Origin: Fimbriimonadaceae bacterium
GTDB taxonomy: Bacteria > Armatimonadota > Fimbriimonadia > Fimbriimonadales > Fimbriimonadaceae
Direction: 5' to 3'
Assembly: GCA_020847855.1 (NCBI GenBank)
Contig: JADLBH010000003.1
Coordinates: 1 to 64,000, forward strand
Length of the DNA: 64,000 nt
Shown: piece after piece, positions 1-7,571 of the stretch
Layout of the letters: the number at the start of each line of letters is the position of its first letter
Numbering within the stretch: the stretch's first letter is position 1
Position numbers and translations under genes: made by a program
Notes under the pieces: generated by a model
The model's database searches: none
What the model was told of the DNA's origin: nothing
Seen by the model: only the letters and a program-made list of their open reading frames with translations

Positions 1-1119
1 GGCCTCGAAGTGCTCCAGCTCTCTGAGAAGCTGGGGATCGGGTGGGATGCGAAGGGTTCTTTGGTCAAAGAGCCAAACGAGGTTGTCTATGAGGGCGGCC
101 TTGGACGATCGGGTGAAGTTGTAGCCGTGGACGGTGTTCTGGGGCAGGGCGGCACGGAGCGACTCCACCACCGGGTCGCCCACACCCGTGTTGTCGCACG
201 TGACCTCTGCGCCTTGGTAGCTCGATACCACGGAGGCGACCCGCTTCACCGTTTCGGCCCAACTGTCGCCTTGGAAGCGATCAAGGTGGACGAGGCCCGC
301 CTCCGTCCGGTCGCCATCCAAGACCGCGACCGCGGTGTAGTCGGAGTAACGGGCCCAGTCCACGCCGATCAGGGTACGACTCTTCGTGCGAGGCACCACG
401 GGCACCGTACAGGCCTCCACCGCCGCGGTTCGGAAGACTTGGCCCTCGCCGTCCAGGAACTCGGCCATGTACTCGACCCGATAAGCCCGCTCGCTGAGCA
501 GTGATCGTTGGGACTCGAGAAACGAGGCGTTGACGTGGGGCGACTCCGAGGTAGGTGCTTGACGGCTCCACACCCCTTGTTCGCCCAGGGCCCCCATGCG
601 AAAGAGCCTCCAGAAGAGGCCCTTCCCGTGAGGAGTGCTGATGAGGGTCATCGTTCCGGCCGTAGCGGCGAGCATGGGCATGAGAACCTCCGCGATCAAA
701 GAGTCGGGGAGGTAGGCGGCCTCGTCCACGACCAGGTGCGTGGCCTCGTTCCCGCGTAGGGCGCGAGGGACGTGCCCGCTCCTTGCCGTGACGACGTGCG
801 GCCCCAGTTCCAGGCGAGGAAAGGGGCTTCGGCGGATCGTCGCGCGGAACTCGCGCCCCTCGGCCCGGTAGAGCCGCTCCGCCAGCTCCACGACCCGGTC
901 AAAGAGGAGGGTGGACTGATCCTTCGTGGGAGCGACGAGGATGTGGCGGGTCGAGAGGTCGCCCAAGATTCGCGCGAGGGTCGCCACGGCACAGGCATCG
1001 GTCTTGCCCCACCTACGGCCGCACGCGAGCACCTGGATCGGTGCCTGGGCGAACAAGAACTCGCGTTGACCCTCGTGCGGCTGCCAGACTGGGGCCAGGC
1101 GCCGTAGAAGCGACTCCAC
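1..1119 (-). CDS. Phage-type terminase large subunit, partial (3' end beyond window)
   Basis: The reading frame is open from a GTG at 1119 to the left edge (373 codons, no stop). It encodes a DNA-packaging motor: an ATPase domain with Walker A GRRWGKTD (residues 34-41), Walker B LVVDE (129-133) and an STP coupling motif (161-163), followed by the start of an RNase H-like nuclease domain with acidic residues D254 in GVDWARYSD and D309 in CDNTGVGD. This order is typical of TerL proteins that translocate and cut phage DNA at a portal. An in-frame TAG lies nine bases upstream of the GTG, which fixes the start. No other phage gene is visible to the right, so it may be the edge of a prophage lying to the left, a relic, or a domesticated copy. 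The family call is firm; the phage context cannot be judged. Confidence 0.88.
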   Translation of the reverse strand, partial: MESLLRRLAPVWQPHEGQREFLFAQAPIQVLACGRRWGKTDACAVATLARILGDLSTRHILVAPTKDQSTLLFDRVVELAERLYRAEGREFRATIRRSPFPRLELGPHVVTARSGHVPRALRGNEATHLVVDEAAYLPDSLIAEVLMPMLAATAGTMTLISTPHGKGLFWRLFRMGALGEQGVWSRQAPTSESPHVNASFLESQRSLLSERAYRVEYMAEFLDGEGQVFRTAAVEACTVPVVPRTKSRTLIGVDWARYSDYTAVAVLDGDRTEAGLVHLDRFQGDSWAETVKRVASVVSSYQGAEVTCDNTGVGDPVVESLRAALPQNTVHGYNFTRSSKAALIDNLVWLFDQRTLRIPPDPQLLRELEHFEA

Positions 1120-1188
1120 GGCACCCTAGGGCCCGGAGGCGGCCCACCGTCAACCGGACTAGGCCCATCCCTCGTGTGCGACACCTCG

Positions 1189-1194
1189 TAAGGT
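1189..1194 (+). promoter_or_regulatory. Candidate -10 element (TAAGGT) of the prolyl isomerase gene
   Basis: TAAGGT fits the TANNNT pattern seen before many genes here. It ends 10 nt before the ATG at 1205, so the leader would be only a few bases. Confidence 0.4.
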
Positions 1195-1204
1195 TTCGGG
1201 CGTC

Positions 1205-2161
1205 ATGGATCATATGCGATCACCTTCCCGCCTCGTCCTTGTCGCCTTGGCCGCGTTGTGCAGCCTGGCCGCCCGTGCTCAGTTCGGTGAGCCGAGCAAA
1301 CCCATGGTGGTGGTGAACGGGGAAGCGATCTCGACCGGGACGTTCTGGAAAAGGATGCCTGGCTTGCCGCGAGTGGGGGAGTTGGTGGGCGGCAAGTTCG
1401 TCGTGTCCACCCCAGGTTTCTTGACCCTGAACCGGGTCATGAACGAGTTGCTCCTGCTCCAGCTCGCCAAGGAGAAGCAGGTCTATCCGGCCGACACCGA
1501 GATCACGGCAGCGGTCGAGGAGACCAAGAAGCTCAATCCTGAAATTGTCGCCGGGCTCGGGAAGCTAGGAATGACCGAGGCCGACCTCCGATACGATGTC
1601 ACGGTCCAGATCGCGGAGTTCAAGCTCCAGACCATGGGCGTCAACGTGACCGACCAGCAGATCGAGGCCTATTACCGCGGCAACATCTCCAAGTACACGA
1701 TCCCTGACCTCTATCATCTCCGTATTATCGCGGTGGACACGGAAGAGAAGCGAAAGGCGGCGGAGGCTGACCTCTCCTCGGGTACTTCCTTCGACCAGGT
1801 CGCCAGGAAGCACAGTGTCCACCTATCCAAGACCTCTGGCGGCGATATGGGAGAGGTTCCTTTCGAGGGGCTGAGCGAGTCGTTCCAGAAGCTGGTCGAA
1901 GGCAAGTCGGCCGGATTCGTTTCGGACTGGATGCGGGGGGACGCCGTCTTTGTGAAGATCAAACTGGACGAGGTCAAGAAGGGCAAGGTCCTGCCTCTCG
2001 ATACGAACCTCAAGGCGGAGGTCCGCAAGGCCCTCATGCTGGAGCGGGGAAGCGACCGCAACGACCTCGGAAAGCTAATGGCGGACATGCGGAAGCGCGC
2101 CCGGATCGAGTACCAAGGCACCGCTTTTGACGAGCAGCTCAAGGCGGCCTTCGGCGGATAG
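1205..2161 (+). CDS. Secreted PpiC/SurA-type peptidylprolyl isomerase
   Basis: A 318-residue exported folding helper. An N-terminal signal peptide (MDHMRSPSRLVLVALAALCS, cleavage probably after ARA) is followed by a SurA-like helical region (about 30-160) and a parvulin domain (about 165-260) with the usual start YHLRIIAVDTEEKR and the SGGDMGEV core turn. Such proteins catalyse cis-trans isomerisation of X-Pro bonds and chaperone outer-membrane or periplasmic proteins. A second in-frame ATG at 1214 would also give a good signal peptide. It diverges from the terminase gene and leads into mazG 38 bp later. The family is clear; the clients are unknown. Confidence 0.85.
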   Translation: MDHMRSPSRLVLVALAALCSLAARAQFGEPSKPMVVVNGEAISTGTFWKRMPGLPRVGELVGGKFVVSTPGFLTLNRVMNELLLLQLAKEKQVYPADTEITAAVEETKKLNPEIVAGLGKLGMTEADLRYDVTVQIAEFKLQTMGVNVTDQQIEAYYRGNISKYTIPDLYHLRIIAVDTEEKRKAAEADLSSGTSFDQVARKHSVHLSKTSGGDMGEVPFEGLSESFQKLVEGKSAGFVSDWMRGDAVFVKIKLDEVKKGKVLPLDTNLKAEVRKALMLERGSDRNDLGKLMADMRKRARIEYQGTAFDEQLKAAFGG

Positions 2162-2199
2162 GGCCCAGCACGAGGCCGGAGACCTGGAATCCTGGGATC

Positions 2200-3174
2200 A
2201 TGGATTGCACGGTCGCGTGCCAGGTTCACGTCGCCCCGCTCCTCCTCACCGTGGACGAACGGGCCCTGCAGGTCTTCCACGGCTTTCGCGGGAGGGAGGT
2301 TTATGCCGCGCTGGCGGAGCGCTACGGCAAGACGGCCGGGATCGAGTGTGAACGGCCTTTCACCTTACTGGGGGAATTGGAAGGGCTTGATGAGCGGTTC
2401 GAGGTGCGGGTCGCACCCGTCCGGGACGATCACCCTGGGGGCATCTATGGCCTCGTCCACATCGTAGACCGTCTGCTCGGGCCTGGGGGTTGCGCGTGGG
2501 ACCAAGCACAGACGCACGAGAGCCTGAGAAGCTGCATGGTCGAGGAGACCTACGAACTTCTCGACGCCATCGAGGCAGGGGACGCCGAGGCGATGATGGA
2601 GGAGCTGGGCGACGTCTTGCTCCAGCCTGTGATGCACGCCCAGATGGACTCGCGCGACGGCGGACCCTCCATTGACACCGTCGCACGCACGGTGACCGAA
2701 AAACTCGTCCGTCGCCATCCGCACGTCTTTGGGGATGCGACGGCCGCGAGCGCGGACGAAGTCTTGAAGAACTGGGACGCCACGAAGAGGAGCGAGAAGG
2801 GAAGGTCGCTCCTGGCCGGGGTCTCCCGGAGCCTGCCCTCCCTGCAGCGAGCCCACGAAATCGGGACGCGGGCCTCGCGCGTCGGCTTCGACTGGCCTAG
2901 CGTCGAAGGGGTCTGGGCGAAGCTAGAGGAGGAAACCGAGGAGCTCAGGGAAGCGTGGGACACCGAGAGGGTGGGGGAAGAACTGGGCGATCTGCTCTTC
3001 ACCGTGGTGAACTTGGCGCGGTGGGCCGGGGTGGAGCCCGAGGGAGCGCTTCGCGCACAGAACGACCGGTTTACCGCCCGTTTCGCGCGGGTCGAAGCGG
3101 CGAGCGGCGGGGACATGAAGGGAAGGAGCATCGAGGAGCTCGAAGCCCTTTGGAACGAAGCGAAGGGCAGCTAG
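2200..3174 (+). CDS. mazG: MazG nucleoside triphosphate pyrophosphohydrolase with N-terminal extension
   Basis: Residues about 85-324 are a two-domain MazG: the first domain opens with LLGPGGCAWDQAQTHESLRS and carries the metal-binding helices with EETYELLDAIE and EELGDVLLQ, and the second has EEETEELREAW and EELGDLLF. MazG hydrolyses NTPs to NMP and pyrophosphate, cleaning up non-canonical or excess nucleotides. The first 85 residues are not part of the catalytic domains; in YabN-like proteins this place is occupied by a SAM-dependent methylase domain, and this stretch may be a shortened remnant or an unrelated adaptor. The stop codon overlaps that of the convergent murQ by 4 nt. Confidence 0.9.
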   Translation: MDCTVACQVHVAPLLLTVDERALQVFHGFRGREVYAALAERYGKTAGIECERPFTLLGELEGLDERFEVRVAPVRDDHPGGIYGLVHIVDRLLGPGGCAWDQAQTHESLRSCMVEETYELLDAIEAGDAEAMMEELGDVLLQPVMHAQMDSRDGGPSIDTVARTVTEKLVRRHPHVFGDATAASADEVLKNWDATKRSEKGRSLLAGVSRSLPSLQRAHEIGTRASRVGFDWPSVEGVWAKLEEETEELREAWDTERVGEELGDLLFTVVNLARWAGVEPEGALRAQNDRFTARFARVEAASGGDMKGRSIEELEALWNEAKGS

Positions 3175-3998
3175 CTGGTGGCGGCAGGCTCCGTGGCACG
3201 GACCACGGCGACCACACGGCGGATGTTCCAAGCATGGGACTCCAGCAGTTGTCTCGCCTCGTCTTCGTGCAAGGTCGTGAGTTCGCAAACGATCCGCACG
3301 CACCGTTCCTTAAGCTTGTCGTTCTTCGCCGCGACGTCCACCATGAGGTTCTCAATGACCTTGCCGCTCAGCACCATGGCGGCCGTGGAGATCGCGTTGA
3401 GGGCTAGCTTTTGTGAGGTGCCCGCCTTGAGGCGGGTCGAACCGGTGAGGACCTCCGGGCCGGTGTCCAGGAGGATGGGGAGGTCCACAGCCTCGAGCAG
3501 CTCGGAGTCCCGGTTGTTCGCGATCCCGCACGTCGGCACGCCTTTTTGCTTAGCGTGTCGAGCGGCAGCGACTACGAACGGCGTCCGGCCCGAGGCAGCG
3601 ACGCACACGACGAAGTCATCACGGGCGAGCCCGATCTCCTCCAACTCCTCGATGGCGAGGTGACCGTTGTCCTCGGCAGACTCCACGGCGGTCCTTCCAG
3701 CCGCCTCGCCCCCGGCGACAATCGCCACGAACTTGCTTGCCGGAACGCCGAAGGTGGGCGGCATCTCGGCGGCGTCCGCGGTCGCGATTCGTCCGCTCGT
3801 GCCCGCGCCGACATAAACGACACGCCCACCAGCCTGGTAAGCGCGCGCGGCGGCCTCGGCGGCACGGGCAAGCCCCAGCTCGGCGCGACTCACCGCGCTC
3901 AATACTGCCGCGTCCTCCTCGTTCATGAGGCGGACGATTTCGCGCGCCGACATTCTGTCAAGCCCGATGGACCTCGGATGGCGCGACTCAGTTCCCAT
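3171..3998 (-). CDS. murQ: N-acetylmuramic acid 6-phosphate etherase
   Basis: A 275-residue SIS-domain lyase that cleaves the D-lactyl ether of MurNAc-6-phosphate to give GlcNAc-6-phosphate and lactate in cell-wall recycling. The family core is intact: VVYVGAGTSGRIATADAAEM (sugar-phosphate loop), ESAEDNG, CVAASGRTPFV, TGSTRLKAGTSQKLALN and the late GKVIENLMVDV. The start at 3998 is preceded by GGAG and overlaps the kinase gene by 11 nt; a longer frame to 4049 would overlap it by 62 nt. Coupling with a BadF-type kinase makes a MurNAc to MurNAc-6P to GlcNAc-6P route likely. No PTS permease (MurP) is seen, so the sugar probably enters unphosphorylated. Confidence 0.93.
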   Translation of the reverse strand: MGTESRHPRSIGLDRMSAREIVRLMNEEDAAVLSAVSRAELGLARAAEAAARAYQAGGRVVYVGAGTSGRIATADAAEMPPTFGVPASKFVAIVAGGEAAGRTAVESAEDNGHLAIEELEEIGLARDDFVVCVAASGRTPFVVAAARHAKQKGVPTCGIANNRDSELLEAVDLPILLDTGPEVLTGSTRLKAGTSQKLALNAISTAAMVLSGKVIENLMVDVAAKNDKLKERCVRIVCELTTLHEDEARQLLESHAWNIRRVVAVVRATEPAATS

Positions 3999-4884
3999 GA
4001 AAGCTCCACTGTGCAAGCCTTGCCGCGCCCTCTGCGGGAGTGACGGCAAGCGGCTTCACAACGTAGTGACGGTGTACGGTGCCCTCTCCGGTCACGGAAA
4101 GGGCCCATCGGAACCGTTCCATGAATTTTGGCGATGCGCCCCACAGTCCGCCTGCCGATTCAACGACGGTGTTGCCGCCAGGGTGCCCGATCGCATCAAG
4201 GTGAACTTGGGCCGCATGGGCGAGAGCGTCCATCGCACCGTCCACGGCCCGGGTCGCCAAGGGGTCGTTGGATTCTGCGACGGAATTGGCGCATGCAGCG
4301 AGCATCTGAATAAATCTCGGCTCGCGCCACCGCGAGGCGACCTCTCTTGGATTTTGCGTGCCGAACGATTCTCCCAGCGCCGACCCGACGGGTTCTGCCG
4401 GGTCGTGCCCACAGACGAGCAGGGCACCCAAGTAGCGCCTGGCGACATCAAGGGCGCTCCCTAGGTCGCCCACCAAGGCACCGCCTCCCAGGGTGACCCG
4501 CTCCTGCCCGTTCCGCTTGGAGCAAACCGCACTGCCCGTCCCTGCGATCACGACTGCGGCCGACTCCTCCGCCGAGGCGTACAACGGTGCCGCCCAATCT
4601 GGCCGAACTAGCACCTTCGCACAGGGGAACATCGCTGAAACCTCGTCCTCAAGATTTGGGGTCCGCGCCGCGGTCGCACCCGCCAAGCAGGCCGCGACCG
4701 AGACGCAGGCCGGGCATCCCTGCGTCGCCTCCGCAATCGAAGCTAGCAGCTCCTCGATGTTCGCCGTCGCGACGTTTCCGGGCCCGCCCGAGCCCTGGAA
4801 CACCAAACGACCGGTGTCATCGAGACACGCTGCATTCGTCGAGGTGCCACCCCCGTCCAAGCCCAGGTAGAGTTGGCCCGCCAC
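3988..4884 (-). CDS. BadF/BadG-type amino-sugar kinase (GlcNAc/MurNAc kinase-like)
   Basis: A 298-residue ASKHA-fold kinase. The phosphate-1 loop is LYLGLDGGGTSTNAACLD near the N-terminus, the adenosine region has AAVVIAGTGSAVC and LGGGALVGDLGSA, and NTVVESAGGLW lies near the C-terminus. Homologues such as the clostridial MurK phosphorylate GlcNAc and/or MurNAc at O6 using ATP. Position directly upstream of and overlapping murQ argues for MurNAc as a physiological substrate. Translation starts at GTG 4884. Exact specificity cannot be read from sequence. Confidence 0.82.
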   Translation of the reverse strand: MAGQLYLGLDGGGTSTNAACLDDTGRLVFQGSGGPGNVATANIEELLASIAEATQGCPACVSVAACLAGATAARTPNLEDEVSAMFPCAKVLVRPDWAAPLYASAEESAAVVIAGTGSAVCSKRNGQERVTLGGGALVGDLGSALDVARRYLGALLVCGHDPAEPVGSALGESFGTQNPREVASRWREPRFIQMLAACANSVAESNDPLATRAVDGAMDALAHAAQVHLDAIGHPGGNTVVESAGGLWGASPKFMERFRWALSVTGEGTVHRHYVVKPLAVTPAEGAARLAQWSFHGN

Positions 4885-4930
4885 GGCCTATCGTGGCACG
4901 GAAACCGCGCTATGTGCGGGGCTTGAACCC

Positions 4931-5929
4931 ATGACGAGATACGAAGGTACGAGCCTAGGAGCGGGCACGAGGGTCGCGATCGTGGCGAACGATGCGATTG
5001 GAAACTTTGCGGTCGCGACCCCGCTCCTGCAGGTTCTACACGACCGGGGGTGTCGGTGTGACCTTCTGAGCGGCCCACGGATCCGCGAGTTTGCCCAGCT
5101 GTCTCCTTGGATCGAGGCTTCGGTGGACGTGATGGGGAGCCCGATGGCCGAGGCGTGGCACGACCTGCCCCTGGGTAGATATGGGCTCGTGATGAACCTC
5201 GAGCACGCGCCATGGGCGATGGTCGTTTGCGGAGCGCTCGCCGAGGGCGGGGCGCTCGCCGCTGGACCCTGTGCTGGACCTGAGGGCAGGGGCGAGCTCT
5301 CCTACCCAGACGATGCTCGGGGCGACCTTTGGCGAGATCGGGAATGGGCCACCGCGAACCTCAAGGATCGGTACCCGTTCCTCGAAACGGGTCACATCAG
5401 CGAGCTCTTCGTGCGTCTGCTCTACCTTGAAGGTCCGATCCCTGGCTACTCCTTCCCGAGTTCCGAGCCCAAGCTCCCGCTTCCGCCTGCGCTCGTCGCC
5501 CTCTCCGCCTCGCTCCCCAGCAAGCTGTGGCCCATCGAGCATTGGATCGAGGTGTGCCGTGCCCTCGCGTCGAAGCACGGCTCCGTGGGGCTCGTCGGTG
5601 CGGCTCGCAAGGCTCAGGGCCAGTTCTACCGAGGCGCCTCCGACGAGGATCGGCTCGTCGAGGATGCAGGCGTCGTGGATTTGCGCGGACGGCTCACCCT
5701 GCCCGAGGTCGTGGGCGCCCTGGCCAGTGCTGCTCAAGTCGTCACCTTGGACAATGGAATCTTGCACCTCGCGGCGGCAGGCCCCGCCCCGGTCGTCGGC
5801 CTCTTCCGACCTGGGATCGTCCATCTCTGGTGCCCTCGGCGGCCCGGATTGGAGGCGCTCGTGCCGGGGGCAGGCGGGGCGGTCGCGGACATCCGGGTCG
5901 AGGAAGTAATGCGGGCGTGCGGCCTATGA
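4931..5929 (+). CDS. Glycosyltransferase family 9 (heptosyltransferase-like)
   Basis: A 332-residue GT-B enzyme of the ADP-heptose:LPS heptosyltransferase type. The N-terminal half opens with VAIVANDAIGNFAVATPLLQ, a variant of the usual GDxL start in which the acceptor loop keeps the Gly-Asn pair. The C-terminal half has PSKLWPIEHWIEVCRAL, LVDLRGRLTLPEVVGAL and VVTLDNGILHLAAAGPAPVVGLF, the sugar-nucleotide site of GT9. It probably adds a sugar to lipopolysaccharide or another envelope glycan in the cytoplasm. It is followed by a stem-loop at 5940-5958. Donor and acceptor are not determinable. Confidence 0.83.
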   Translation: MTRYEGTSLGAGTRVAIVANDAIGNFAVATPLLQVLHDRGCRCDLLSGPRIREFAQLSPWIEASVDVMGSPMAEAWHDLPLGRYGLVMNLEHAPWAMVVCGALAEGGALAAGPCAGPEGRGELSYPDDARGDLWRDREWATANLKDRYPFLETGHISELFVRLLYLEGPIPGYSFPSSEPKLPLPPALVALSASLPSKLWPIEHWIEVCRALASKHGSVGLVGAARKAQGQFYRGASDEDRLVEDAGVVDLRGRLTLPEVVGALASAAQVVTLDNGILHLAAAGPAPVVGLFRPGIVHLWCPRRPGLEALVPGAGGAVADIRVEEVMRACGL

Positions 5930-5939
5930 GAGGTGCAAC

Positions 5940-5958
5940 CTCGCCCCACCCGGGCGAG
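5940..5958 (+). terminator. Stem-loop after the GT9 gene
   Basis: A perfect 7-bp stem CTCGCCC/GGGCGAG with a 5-nt loop lies 11 bp after the GT9 stop. There is no T-tract, so it may terminate weakly, or act as a 3' stabiliser or leader structure for the next gene. Confidence 0.4.
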
Positions 5959-5985
5959 TAGGAAGGGGCAGGAGAACCTTCTTTC

Positions 5986-6411
5986 GTGAAAGAGATCAAG
6001 GAGCCAGCCGATGGGCTGCACGATATCCCGGCAAGCTGCCCGGTGGCAGGTGGGCCGCTGATCGCCACGGAACTGTCGTCGCTGGACGGATCCATCAAGC
6101 TTCGTGGTCGCTTCCGACTCCCGCCCGCCGCCTTGCTCGACCCGGACAACCACCGGATCCTTGAGGTCTTCCTTCGCTCTCGCGGGGTGATCACCACGAT
6201 GGAGAAGGAACTTGGGCTGAGCTACCCAACCGTGAGGGCGAGGATAGATAACCTGTTGCTGGAGCTAGGTCTACGCCCGTACCGGACGAGCCAGCCTTCT
6301 CGAAGGGAAGCTGCGGCCAAGCGGGGCGTGCTCGAGCAGTTGGAGCGGGGCGAGATCACCGCCGAACAGGCGAAGTCGAAACTAAAGCTGAGGAACGGAG
6401 AAAAGGATTGA
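5986..6411 (+). CDS. DUF2089-family protein lacking the zinc-ribbon cysteines
   Basis: A 141-residue protein starting at GTG 5986. The centre matches DUF2089: a ribbon-like N-terminal part, then ILEVFLRSRGVITTMEKELG and LSYPTVRARIDNLLLELGL, a helix-turn-helix-like segment. In typical members the N-terminal ribbon begins CPxC and has a second CxxC; here it reads CPVAGGPL and the second pair is gone, so zinc binding is unlikely. The C-terminus carries a short helical module (LEQLERGEITAEQAKSKLKL) of the kind that also opens the next protein. Its stop overlaps the TTG start of the DUF4097 gene, so the two are translationally coupled. A DNA-binding or regulatory role is an inference. Confidence 0.75.
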   Translation: MKEIKEPADGLHDIPASCPVAGGPLIATELSSLDGSIKLRGRFRLPPAALLDPDNHRILEVFLRSRGVITTMEKELGLSYPTVRARIDNLLLELGLRPYRTSQPSRREAAAKRGVLEQLERGEITAEQAKSKLKLRNGEKD

Positions 6412-7571
6412 AGGAAGAGATTGCGCGAATTATGAGACTGGTGAAGGAGGGCAAGGTGAGCCCCGAGGACGCGGCCGAGCTCGTGGAGGCGTTCGTCGAG
6501 GCAGAGGAGCCGGTGGCGGTCGGGGAAACGACGCAGTCCGATCCGCTCTCCAAGCTCGTGGCGAACATCGAGAAGGCAGGGAAGGAGATCACGAAAGGGA
6601 TCAACTGGCAAGAGATCTCCGGCCAGATCAAGCAAGGGATTGACAAGGGGTCGGAGGCGCTCCGCAAGGCGACCGACGATGCGCGGAAGTCTGGCGGCTT
6701 CGGGTTCCTCTTCGGCCAGGCAGAGACGCGCCGGATCGAGCTTCCCTTCGAGATCACAAAGTCCAAGACCTTCCGCATTGATGGCGGCAGCGGCGACGTT
6801 CGGGTCTTCGGAGGCTCGAAGGAGGCGAAACTGATCCTCGACGCCAGCCACCGGGCCATGGATCAGGAAGAGGCAAAACGGATGAGCAGCGCCTTTACGC
6901 CTGTGCTCGACGAGAGCGACAAGGTGATCTCGTTCCGGCGCCCGGACGGCCCGAACGTCCGCGTGGACGTGGAGCTGCACCTACCGCGCGGCGTCGCCCT
7001 GGAGCTAGACATCGCCAATGGCGACATTGACGTCAAGGGCTTGAATGGCGCTTGCCGTGCAACCACTCACAGCGGCGACATCACCATCGCCGGTGCGAAG
7101 GGTTCCATCGAGCTGACCACATCTGCGGGGGACGTGGCCGTGAACCACTGCACCGCTGCCTTCCTCGTCGTAGACTCTCGATCCGGCAACGTAGTGCTGG
7201 AGGCCGTCGAGGGTACGGCGAGTGTCAAGAGCTCGAGCGGCAACGTCCAGGTCAAGGCTGCAAAGTGCCAGAGCTTGGCGATCGAGCTCGCCCATGGCGA
7301 CATGGAAGCCGAGCTCTGCGAACCGGTCTCAGGCACCGTCAGCCTGCGCACGGTGAATGGGAGCGTGACCGTCGGTCTACTCGATGGCTCGGATTGCAGG
7401 GTCTCGCTCAGCACGATCAACGGGTCGGTGGCGTCCCAGGTCGAGCTCCAAGACCGTGTGGAAGAAGGCTTGCTCATCACGGGCAAGCTGGGCAAAGGCA
7501 CGGGGAGCTTGGACGTGAGCGCAGTTCGGGGCGACGTGATGCTCCAACTTTGTGACTGCACCGCAAGCTAG
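6408..7571 (+). CDS. DUF4097-family beta-repeat protein with N-terminal SHOCT-like helices
   Basis: A 387-residue protein starting at TTG 6408, within the stop of the preceding gene. Residues 1-35 form a short helical pair (IARIMRLVKEGKVSPEDAAE), about 50-100 are a polar helical linker, and about 110-385 are repeated beta strands of the GDI/GNV type (IANGDIDVKGLNG, THSGDITIAGAKG, SRSGNVVLEAVEG), the DUF4097 right-handed beta fold. No signal peptide is visible. Homologues are often encoded next to small regulators and are thought to respond to envelope or stress signals. Function is unknown; the operon with the DUF2089 protein suggests a regulator-effector pair. Confidence 0.8.
   Translation: MKEEIARIMRLVKEGKVSPEDAAELVEAFVEAEEPVAVGETTQSDPLSKLVANIEKAGKEITKGINWQEISGQIKQGIDKGSEALRKATDDARKSGGFGFLFGQAETRRIELPFEITKSKTFRIDGGSGDVRVFGGSKEAKLILDASHRAMDQEEAKRMSSAFTPVLDESDKVISFRRPDGPNVRVDVELHLPRGVALELDIANGDIDVKGLNGACRATTHSGDITIAGAKGSIELTTSAGDVAVNHCTAAFLVVDSRSGNVVLEAVEGTASVKSSSGNVQVKAAKCQSLAIELAHGDMEAELCEPVSGTVSLRTVNGSVTVGLLDGSDCRVSLSTINGSVASQVELQDRVEEGLLITGKLGKGTGSLDVSAVRGDVMLQLCDCTAS

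Noticed and set aside
696-1184. 162-codon minus-strand frame over the terminase region
   Set aside because: Its translation is Arg/Ser/Pro-rich without motifs; the other minus frame contains the full set of terminase motifs.
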